In this document: positions 53,335 through 64,000 of the stretch, one piece after another
How the letters are laid out: every line of letters begins with the position of its first letter
Numbering within the stretch: the first letter of the stretch is position 1
NCBI RefSeq assembly: GCF_012272695.1
Contig: NZ_CP050902.1
Location: 744,001-808,000, forward strand
Direction of reading: 5' to 3'
Origin: Nocardioides sp. JQ2195
GTDB taxonomy: Bacteria; Actinomycetota; Actinomycetes; Propionibacteriales; Nocardioidaceae
DNA length: 64,000 bases
Program-made: the position numbers and the translations under genes
Notes under the pieces: model-generated
Database searches by the model: none
What the model saw: only the letters and a program-made list of their open reading frames with translations
What the model was told of the DNA's origin: nothing

Positions 53335-53631
53335 GTGTCGGTCAACATCAAGCCTCTCGAGGACCGCATCATCGTCAAGCAGCTCGAGGCGGAGCAGACC
53401 ACGGCCTCGGGCCTGGTCATCCCCGACACCGCGAAGGAGAAGCCCCAGGAGGGCGAGGTCGTGGCAGTGGGCCCCGGCCGCTTCAACGAGGACGGCGACG
53501 AGCGCATCCCGCTGGACATCGCGGTCGGCGACAAGGTCATCTACAGCAAGTACGGCGGCACCGAGGTCAAGTACGGCGGCGAGGAGTTCCTGATCCTCTC
53601 CGCCCGCGACGTCCTCGCGATCGTTTCCTGA
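53335..53631 (+). CDS. groES: co-chaperonin GroES
   Basis: The 98-residue Hsp10 caps the GroEL ring. Motifs are [20 protein letters not shown] at the start, the mobile loop [19 protein letters not shown] (residues about 20-38) and [20 protein letters not shown] near the end. GTG 53335 is selected: GGAGG lies eight bases upstream and the length is right. The leader is about 150 nt and holds both CIRCE sites. Heat induction by HrcA release is expected. Confidence 0.97.
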   Translation: MSVNIKPLEDRIIVKQLEAEQTTASGLVIPDTAKEKPQEGEVVAVGPGRFNEDGDERIPLDIAVGDKVIYSKYGGTEVKYGGEEFLILSARDVLAIVS

Positions 53632-53637
53632 TTTCCC

Positions 53638-53700
53638 GATAGTCCCTAACGGCTCGCAGGTCTGAAACGCGATTTCGGCTGCGACTCGTTAGGGACTATC
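53638..53700 (+). repeat. 63-nt inverted repeat between groES and groEL
   Basis: Perfect 14-bp outer arms, GATAGTCCCTAACG (53638-53651) and CGTTAGGGACTATC (53687-53700), enclose a second stem TCGCAG/CTGCGA (53654-53659 with 53679-53684) and a GAAA/TTTC inner pairing. The right arm is followed by TCCCTTTTGTG. The structure fills nearly the entire 90-bp gap and ends 21 bp before groEL. It may be an attenuator or RNA-processing site. Confidence 0.8.
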
Positions 53701-53712
53701 TCCCTTTTGTGA

Positions 53713-55341
<1,629 letters not shown>

Positions 55342-55345
55342 TTGA

Positions 55346-58642
<3,297 letters not shown>

Positions 58643-58645
58643 CCC

Positions 58646-58708
58646 CGCGAACGGTGGATTCTTGCTGCGCGAACGGTGGATTCTTGTCGTCCGAGCCGGC
58701 AATTCTTG
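58646..58708 (+). repeat. three ATTCTTG boxes at 22-bp spacing upstream of guaB3
   Basis: CGCGAACGGTGGATTCTTG occurs at 58646-58664 and 58668-58686, and a third shorter copy GCAATTCTTG ends at 58708. ATTCTTG starts at 58658, 58680 and 58702, an exact 22-bp period (two helical turns). The array lies between the guaB stop and the guaB3 -10 box at 58726. Confidence 0.75.
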
Positions 58709-58725
58709 TCGGTCCGCGCAGCGGA

Positions 58726-58731
58726 TAGGCT
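58726..58731 (+). promoter_or_regulatory. -10 box TAGGCT for guaB3 (leaderless)
   Basis: TAGGCT ends six bases before GTG 58738; no SD. It shows that guaB3 can be transcribed separately from guaB. Confidence 0.55.
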
Positions 58732-58737
58732 GGACCC

Positions 58738-59844
58738 GTGACTGAGATCGAGATCGGCAAGGCCAAGCGTGCCCGGCGCGCGTACTCCTTCGACGACATC
58801 GCCATCGTGCCCTCGCGGCGCACGCGCGATCCCGAAGAGGTCAGCGTGGCGTGGCAGATCGACGCCTATCGCTTCGAGCTTCCCGTCCTGGCCGCGCCGA
58901 TGGACTCGGTGATGTCCCCGGAGACCGCGATCGCCTTCGGCAAGCACGGCGGGCTGGGCGTGCTCGACCTCGAAGGCCTCTGGACCCGGTACGACGACCC
59001 GTCGCCGTTGCTGGAGGAGGTCGCCGGGCTCCGTGGGGTCCAGGCCACCCAGCGGCTGCAGGAGATCTACGCCGAGCCGGTCAAGGCTGAGCTGATCACC
59101 GCCCGGCTCAAGCAGATGCGTGACTCCGGGGTGACCGTCGCCGGGTCCCTCTCGCCGCAACGCACCAAGGAGTTCGCCAAGACCGTGGTCGACGCCGGGG
59201 TCGACATGTTCGTGATCCGCGGTACGACGGTCTCGGCCGAGCACGTGTCCAGCCAGGCCGAGCCGTTGAACCTCAAGGAGTTCATCTACGAGCTCGACGT
59301 TCCCGTCATCGTCGGCGGCTGTGCCACCTACCAGGCGGCGCTGCACCTCATGCGCACCGGTGCGGCCGGGGTGCTCGTCGGCTTCGGCGGCGGCGCCGCC
59401 CACACCACCCGCACCGTTCTCGGCGTCGCGGTGCCGATGGCCTCCGCCGTCGCCGACGTGGCGGCAGCCCGCCGCGACTACCTCGACGAGTCCGGGGGCC
59501 GCTACGTGCACGTGATCGCCGACGGCTCGATCGGTCGCTCCGGCGACATCGCCAAGGCGGTCGCCTGCGGTGCGGATGCGGTCATGGTGGGGTCGCCCTT
59601 CGCGCGCGCCGACGAGGCTCCGGGCCACGGCTTCCACTGGGGTGCCGAGGCCTGGCACGGCAAGCTTCCGCGTGGTGAGCGCGTCGAGTTCGGCACGATC
59701 GGCTCCCTCGAGGAGATCCTCTTCGGGCCCTCACGGGTGGCCGACGGCACGATGAACCTGATCGGCGCCCTGAAGCGGTCGATGGCCACCACGGGCTACA
59801 CCGAGCTCAAGGAGTTCCAGCGGGTCGAGGTCGTCGTCGGGTGA
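58738..59844 (+). CDS. GuaB3-family IMP dehydrogenase-like oxidoreductase
   Basis: A 368-residue TIM-barrel protein related to IMPDH but without CBS domains. It has VLAAPMDSVMSPETAIAFGK, VGGCATYQAALHLMRTGAAG and a GDIAKAVACGADAVMVGSPF phosphate-binding part. The IMPDH active-site Cys loop (GSICTT) is replaced by VLVGFGGGAAHTTRTVLG. GuaB3 proteins are known in actinobacteria, where some have guanosine-related reductase activity; the function here is unproved. GTG 58738 overlaps no neighbour; the nitrilase gene overlaps its stop by four bases. Confidence 0.9.
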   Translation: MTEIEIGKAKRARRAYSFDDIAIVPSRRTRDPEEVSVAWQIDAYRFELPVLAAPMDSVMSPETAIAFGKHGGLGVLDLEGLWTRYDDPSPLLEEVAGLRGVQATQRLQEIYAEPVKAELITARLKQMRDSGVTVAGSLSPQRTKEFAKTVVDAGVDMFVIRGTTVSAEHVSSQAEPLNLKEFIYELDVPVIVGGCATYQAALHLMRTGAAGVLVGFGGGAAHTTRTVLGVAVPMASAVADVAAARRDYLDESGGRYVHVIADGSIGRSGDIAKAVACGADAVMVGSPFARADEAPGHGFHWGAEAWHGKLPRGERVEFGTIGSLEEILFGPSRVADGTMNLIGALKRSMATTGYTELKEFQRVEVVVG

Positions 59845-60638
59845 CCTTGCTGGTCGCCGCCGCCCAGGCCGCATCGCTCGATGGAGACCTGCCCGGAAAT
59901 GTCGCCAGGGCCGCCGAGCTCGTCGAGCTGGCGGCGTCGCAGGGCGCGCGTCTCGTCGTGCTCCCGGAGGCGTTCCTGACCGGCTACTCCGAGGCCTCGT
60001 TCGCTGCCGATCTACCCCACGAGGACTCGCTCGGGGAACCCTGGTCGGCACCCCTGCGACAGGCGGCGGCCGATGGGGACTGCGTCGTCGTGGTGAGCAC
60101 GCCCCTGCAGCGGGCCACCGTCAAGACCCTGTCCCTGTTGGTGATCCGGCCCTCCGGCGAGGTGAGCGCGCCCTACGACAAGCAACACCTCTCCGGCTAC
60201 GAGCGCGACCACTTCCTGCCCGGCGACCACGGTGCCTCGATCACCGTCGACGGGATCGAGCTCGGCCTGAGCATCTGCTACGACGGCTGCTTCCCCGAGC
60301 ATGCGCGAGCGGCCGCCGAGGACGGCGCGATCGGCTACCTCAACTCCGCGGCGTACTTCCCGGGCGGTGAGCACCGCCGCGACGTCTACTACCCGGCCCG
60401 AGCTGTCGAGAACGGCATGTACGTCGTGTTCTCCGGCCTGACCGGGCGGTGCGGCCCGAGTGAGTTCATCGGTGGTTCAGCGGTCTATGACCCCGAGGGC
60501 AGGCCGCTCTCCCGTCTCGGTGCCGACCCGGGCATCGCGTTCGCCGAGATCGACCCGGAGCTGGTGCACGAGACCCGCAGCCAGCACCCCATGCTGGTCG
60601 AGCACCGGGACACCCTGGGCCCACGCGTGCGCGCCTGA
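59841..60638 (+). CDS. nitrilase-superfamily (carbon-nitrogen) hydrolase
   Basis: The 265-residue cytosolic hydrolase has the Glu-Lys-Cys triad: Glu43 (VLPEAFLTGY), Lys114 (PYDKQHLSGYERDHFLPG) and Cys146 (SICYDGCFPE). Spacing fits nitrilases or amidases such as NIT2-type omega-amidases; the substrate is not clear. GTGA overlap with guaB3 makes translational coupling likely, though no metabolic link to purines is known. Confidence 0.88.
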   Translation: MTLLVAAAQAASLDGDLPGNVARAAELVELAASQGARLVVLPEAFLTGYSEASFAADLPHEDSLGEPWSAPLRQAAADGDCVVVVSTPLQRATVKTLSLLVIRPSGEVSAPYDKQHLSGYERDHFLPGDHGASITVDGIELGLSICYDGCFPEHARAAAEDGAIGYLNSAAYFPGGEHRRDVYYPARAVENGMYVVFSGLTGRCGPSEFIGGSAVYDPEGRPLSRLGADPGIAFAEIDPELVHETRSQHPMLVEHRDTLGPRVRA

Positions 60639-60719
60639 AGGCAACGTCCCGATGCGCGACCGGTGGCACTCGCTCCCGCGACGAACCCAACGCGGCCAGG
60701 GGCCTGTCACACTGGCCGC

Positions 60720-62447
60720 ATGACCCAGCCCGGGGCCATCAGCCCGCAGTCCCGCACCGACGCCCTCGAAGCCTTGGCGGCCTCGGCCGACCACGGCGCC
60801 GAGCTCGACGTGCTCGTGGTCGGCGGGGGAGTGGTGGGCGCCGGCACCGCCTTGGACTCCGTCACCCGCGGCCTGTCCACGGGCCTGATCGAGCAACGTG
60901 ACTTCGCCTCCGGCACGTCGAGTCGCAGCAGCAAGCTGATCCACGGTGGCCTGCGCTACCTGGAGATGCTCGACTTCGGCCTCGTGCGTGAGGCGCTCGA
61001 GGAGCGCGGCCTGCTCCTGACCCGGCTGGCTCCCCACCTGGTCCGCCCGGTGCCCTTCCTCTACCCGTTGCACAAGAGCATCGAGCGGCCCTACGTCGGC
61101 GCCGGGCTGGTGCTCTACGACGCGATGGCGATGGCCGGCAAGTACGACATGGGCGTGCCGAAGCACAAGCACCTCTTCCGCCGCCAGGTCGCCCGCATCG
61201 CGCCAGACCTGAGGACCGAGTCGATGACCGGGGCGATCCGCTACTACGACTGCCAGGTCGACGATGCGCGGTTGGTGATGACGATCGCGCGCACAGCGGC
61301 CACGCACGGCGCCCACGTGGCCACCCGCACCAAGGTGGTCGGCTTCGTCCGCGAGGGCGAGCGCGTGGTCGGAGTGAGGGCGAAGGACCTCGAGACCGGG
61401 CGTGAGATCGAGGTCCGCGCCCGGGTGGTGGTCAACGCTGCCGGGGTCTGGACCGACGAGATCCAGGAGATGGTCGGTGGGCGAGGATCGCTCAACGTCC
61501 AAGCCAGCAAGGGGATCCACCTCGTCGTCCCCCGGGACCGGATCCGTTCCGAGGCGGGATTCATCACCAAGACCGAGAAGTCGGTGCTGTTCGTGATCCC
61601 GTGGGGGCGGCACTGGATCATCGGCACCACCGACACCGCCTGGGACCTCGACAAGGCCCACCCCGCGGCGTCGAAGGCCGACATCGACTACCTGCTCGCC
61701 CACGTGAACACCATCCTGCGCGAACCACTCGACCACGACGACGTCGAGGGCGTCTACGCAGGGTTGCGACCGCTGCTGCGGGGCGAGTCGGAGCCGACGT
61801 CACGGATCTCCCGTGAGCACACGGTCGTCACGCCGGTGCCCGGCCTGGTGATGATCGCCGGCGGCAAGCTCACGACCTACCGCGTGATGGCCAGGGACGC
61901 GATCGACGCCGCCGCGCACTCGCTGAAGACCACGGTGAACCTGACCGTGCGCGACTCGATCACCGACCGGGTGCCGCTGGTGGGCGCCGACGGCTTCGAG
62001 ACCCGGTCCAACCAGCGGGTCCTGCTGGCTCGGCGCAGTGGGTTGCACGTGGCGCGCATCGACCACCTCCTCGGCCGGTACGGCGGGTTGGTCGACGACC
62101 TGCTGGCCCTGGTCGCGGAGCGTCCCGAGCTGGCTCAACCGCTCGAGGGCGCCGAGGACTACCTGGCTGCCGAGGTGGTGCACGCGGTGACCCACGAGGG
62201 CGCGCAGCACCTCGACGACGTCCTGACCCGGCGTACGCGCATCTCGATCGAGATGTTCGACCGCGGAGTGGCTGCGGCCCCGCAGGTGGCCGACCTGATG
62301 GGGGCCGAGCTGGGGTGGGACGACGGCCGGCGCCACGAGGAGGTCGACCACTACCTGCGCCGGGTCGAGGCCGAGCGGCAGAGCCAGGCCAAGCTCACCG
62401 ACCAGGAGGCCGACGAGGCGCGGGTCAAGGTCGCCGACATCGTCTGA
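60720..62447 (+). CDS. glpD: glycerol-3-phosphate dehydrogenase/oxidase
   Basis: The 575-residue FAD enzyme oxidises G3P to DHAP at the membrane. The dinucleotide site is VLVVGGGVVGAGTALDSVTR (residues about 31-50), and RDFASGTSSRSSKLIHGGLRYL, VRARVVVNAAGVWTD and GGKLTTYRVMARDAIDAA are the usual motifs. A C-terminal DAO_C helical domain follows. ATG 60720 has no SD; CACACT lies six bases upstream, so leaderless initiation is possible. No glpK or glpF is in view. Confidence 0.95.
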   Translation: MTQPGAISPQSRTDALEALAASADHGAELDVLVVGGGVVGAGTALDSVTRGLSTGLIEQRDFASGTSSRSSKLIHGGLRYLEMLDFGLVREALEERGLLLTRLAPHLVRPVPFLYPLHKSIERPYVGAGLVLYDAMAMAGKYDMGVPKHKHLFRRQVARIAPDLRTESMTGAIRYYDCQVDDARLVMTIARTAATHGAHVATRTKVVGFVREGERVVGVRAKDLETGREIEVRARVVVNAAGVWTDEIQEMVGGRGSLNVQASKGIHLVVPRDRIRSEAGFITKTEKSVLFVIPWGRHWIIGTTDTAWDLDKAHPAASKADIDYLLAHVNTILREPLDHDDVEGVYAGLRPLLRGESEPTSRISREHTVVTPVPGLVMIAGGKLTTYRVMARDAIDAAAHSLKTTVNLTVRDSITDRVPLVGADGFETRSNQRVLLARRSGLHVARIDHLLGRYGGLVDDLLALVAERPELAQPLEGAEDYLAAEVVHAVTHEGAQHLDDVLTRRTRISIEMFDRGVAAAPQVADLMGAELGWDDGRRHEEVDHYLRRVEAERQSQAKLTDQEADEARVKVADIV

Positions 62448-62492
62448 GCCCAGCGACTGGACCCGCTCGGCACCCGATCGAGCCGGGGCGGC

Positions 62493-63392
62493 TCAGGACG
62501 TGGTGCCGCGGGCCGCAGCCGAGTCCGGGAACCTGCGGTCGGACGCGGCGAACAGGAGGTCCGAGAGCCTCGGAGCGACCAGGTTGACGATCTCGGCCAC
62601 GGCACCCGGGAGCGTGTTCACGGTGAGCGGTCGGTCCTCCAACGCGTGGACCACCCTGCGGGCGGCCCGCTCGGGCGTCAGCGCCGGAAGCTTCGCGTAG
62701 GCGTCCGTGGGCGCCACCATCGCGGTGCGCACCAACGAGAAGCGCATGTTGGTGAACGTCACGTCGTCGTCCCACGTCTCCCGCCCGGCGATGCGGGAGA
62801 AGATGTCGAGCGCGGTCTTCGACGCGATGTAGGCGGCGTACTTCGGTGCCTTCACCTGGGTGCCCCAGGTGCCGACGTTCACCACGTGGCCGAAGCCCTG
62901 GGCCCGCATCGCCGGCAGCAGTCCCAGGACCAGGCGCACCGGCGCGAAGTAGTTGAGGGCCATCGTCCGCTCGAAGTCGTGCAGGCGGTCGTAGGAGAGC
63001 TCCAGCGACCGCCGTATCGAGCGGCCGGCGTTGTTGACCAGGTAGTGCACCGGGCCCTGCTCGGCCAGCACCCGCTCCACCAGGTCGCCCACGGCGTCGA
63101 GGTCGCTCAGGTCGACGGCGTACGCCGATGCGGTGCCACCGTCGGCGCGGACCCGCGCCGCGACGCGCTCCAGCTCCTCGCCCCGTCGGGCCACCAGCAC
63201 GACGTGGGCGCCGCGCCGCGCGACGGCGTACGCCGTGGCCTCACCGATGCCGGAGGAGGCCCCGGTGACGAGGACGGTGCGACCGGCCAAGGGGCTCCTC
63301 GCCCGGGAGGAGCGTGGGGCCAGCCGGCGGGCGACGGGCCTGACCACGCGGCGCTGGAGGCGGGCGACGGGAGTGAGGAGAAGGGCGGTCAC
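62493..63392 (-). CDS. short-chain dehydrogenase/reductase
   Basis: The 299-residue SDR has the NAD(P) motif VLVTGASSGIGEATAYAVARR (read in two parts, near residue 40) and LVNNAGRSIRRSLELSYDRL. The catalytic YIASK is present, but the position 13 before Tyr holds Thr (VNVGTWGTQ) where Ser is usual. An N-terminal basic amphipathic segment (ARLQRRVVRPVARRLAPRS) may attach it to the membrane. GTG 63392 is preferred because TAGCGT (63400-63405) overlaps the alternative GTG 63401. Substrate unknown. Confidence 0.87.
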   Translation of the reverse strand: MTALLLTPVARLQRRVVRPVARRLAPRSSRARSPLAGRTVLVTGASSGIGEATAYAVARRGAHVVLVARRGEELERVAARVRADGGTASAYAVDLSDLDAVGDLVERVLAEQGPVHYLVNNAGRSIRRSLELSYDRLHDFERTMALNYFAPVRLVLGLLPAMRAQGFGHVVNVGTWGTQVKAPKYAAYIASKTALDIFSRIAGRETWDDDVTFTNMRFSLVRTAMVAPTDAYAKLPALTPERAARRVVHALEDRPLTVNTLPGAVAEIVNLVAPRLSDLLFAASDRRFPDSAAARGTTS

Positions 63393-63399
63393 CCCCGTC

Positions 63400-63405
63400 A
63401 CGCTA
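63400..63405 (-). promoter_or_regulatory. -10 box TAGCGT for the SDR gene
   Basis: On the minus strand TAGCGT ends seven bases before GTG 63392. It contains part of the upstream GTG 63401, which cannot be the start of such a transcript. Confidence 0.45.
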
Positions 63406-63553
63406 CGGGTTCGCGACTGGCCTGCGTCGCGGCGACGTCGACCGGCAGTGCTCGGGCCGCCGAAAATCTCGGAATCCGGACGTTTACAAAGACGCGCAAC
63501 GTGTAAAACATCTCATTGGTTACCGAAGGGTAGTGGGCGAGACCGCTGTCACA

Positions 63554-63559
63554 TACGCT
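63554..63559 (+). promoter_or_regulatory. -10 box TACGCT for the aldehyde dehydrogenase gene (leaderless)
   Basis: TACGCT ends seven bases before ATG 63567; no SD. Confidence 0.48.
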
Positions 63560-63566
63560 CGGTCCC

Positions 63567-64000
63567 ATGAGTGCCCAGACTCCGCAGCCCGAGCCCCTCG
63601 TCGGCGGGCCCAACGACCCCGAGCACGACCCGAGCGCCTCCTACGCGCTCGAGCCGCACCACGCCGCAGCGCTGACCCGACGGATCGTCTCCACCTCGGA
63701 CGAGTCGGTCCTCTCGGTCTCGCCGGTCAACGGCCAGCCGCTGGCGCACGTGCCGCAGTCCAGCGAGGACGACGTGGTCGAGGCGTTCGCACGCGCGCGC
63801 AGGGCGCAGGCGGCTTGGGCGCGCACGTCGCTCGACCACCGCGCCGAGGTGCTGCTGCGCCTGCACGACCTCGTGCTCGACCGGGAGGAAGAGATCATCG
63901 ACCTGGCCGTGTGGGAGTCGGGCAAGGCGCGCAAGGACGCCTATCTCGAGGTCTACCACGTGGCGTTGACGGCGCGTTACTACGCGCGCACGATCCACGC
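63567..64000 (+). CDS. aldehyde dehydrogenase, N-terminal part (succinate-semialdehyde dehydrogenase-like), cut by window end
   Basis: About 144 residues are visible. The SPVNGQPLAHVPQSSEDDVV and ARARRAQAAWARTSLDHRAE segments, and DREEEIIDLAVWESGKARKD, match the N-terminal NAD(P)-binding domain of ALDH. The catalytic Cys and Glu lie beyond the window. The best-fitting group is succinate-semialdehyde dehydrogenase, but this is not certain. A 40-residue leader precedes the domain. Confidence 0.85.
   Translation, partial: MSAQTPQPEPLVGGPNDPEHDPSASYALEPHHAAALTRRIVSTSDESVLSVSPVNGQPLAHVPQSSEDDVVEAFARARRAQAAWARTSLDHRAEVLLRLHDLVLDREEEIIDLAVWESGKARKDAYLEVYHVALTARYYARTIH

Overview
This is a high-GC actinobacterial chromosome segment. 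The order of the ribosomal genes, a mycothiol-dependent formaldehyde dehydrogenase, SigE-family ECF sigma factors, GTG/TTG starts and many SD-less leaderless starts point to Actinomycetia. The overall style, including the dispersed GTGGTC...TCGAGAC...GACCAC palindromes, fits Nocardioides or a close relative (inference). No tRNA, rRNA, CRISPR, transposase or phage gene was seen. The window opens inside rpmC and ends inside an aldehyde dehydrogenase gene.

Region 1 (1-7715): the end of the S10 operon (rpmC-rpsQ, then a hairpin) and the spc operon rplN-rplX-rplE-rpsN-rpsH-rplF-rplR-rpsE-rpmD-rplO, a UUCG-loop terminator, then secY-adk-map. Region 2 (7716-13811): a non-ribosomal block splitting the spc and alpha clusters. 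It holds an FHA-FHA-ABC transporter, an ECF sigma factor with a membrane partner, a 37-bp minisatellite and a luciferase-like monooxygenase. Region 3 (13812-17904): the alpha operon infA-rpmJ-rpsM-rpsK-rpsD-rpoA-rplQ with a very strong terminator.

Region 4 (18022-26246): mixed functions. These are a DUF2786 protein, a PfkB kinase, truA with a methyltransferase, a PAP2 membrane phosphatase, an ABC-F ATPase, a DoxX-like protein and citrate synthase. Region 5 (26454-43058): rplM-rpsI-glmM, two tandem double-GNAT proteins, a secreted protein, then the cell-wall/cofactor/tRNA-modification block coaA, glmS-acpS-nnrDE, plsC, alr, an alpha/beta hydrolase, a GNAT-TsaE fusion, tsaB, rimI and tsaD. GlmS and GlmM feed UDP-GlcNAc synthesis, Alr makes D-Ala, CoaA and AcpS serve CoA/ACP, and TsaE/B/D make tRNA t6A.

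Region 6 (43099-53110): an accessory stretch between tsaD and groES. It contains a second sigma factor/membrane-partner pair, a VOC protein, mscR with a metallo-beta-lactamase-fold partner, three membrane or secreted proteins with proline-rich N-termini (one a putative HExxH metallopeptidase), an MpaB-like oxygenase, a lipoprotein and a methyltransferase. Region 7 (53148-64000): groES-groEL under two CIRCE operators, a GT39-like membrane protein, guaB and guaB3, a nitrilase-family amidohydrolase, glpD, an SDR and a truncated aldehyde dehydrogenase.

The best non-coding signals are: a repeated leaderless promoter layout (TANNNT 6-8 nt before the start codon); divergent promoters whose -10 boxes overlap; a 63-nt inverted repeat between groES and groEL; three ATTCTTG boxes at exact 22-bp spacing before guaB3; and two families of dispersed palindromes at gene ends.
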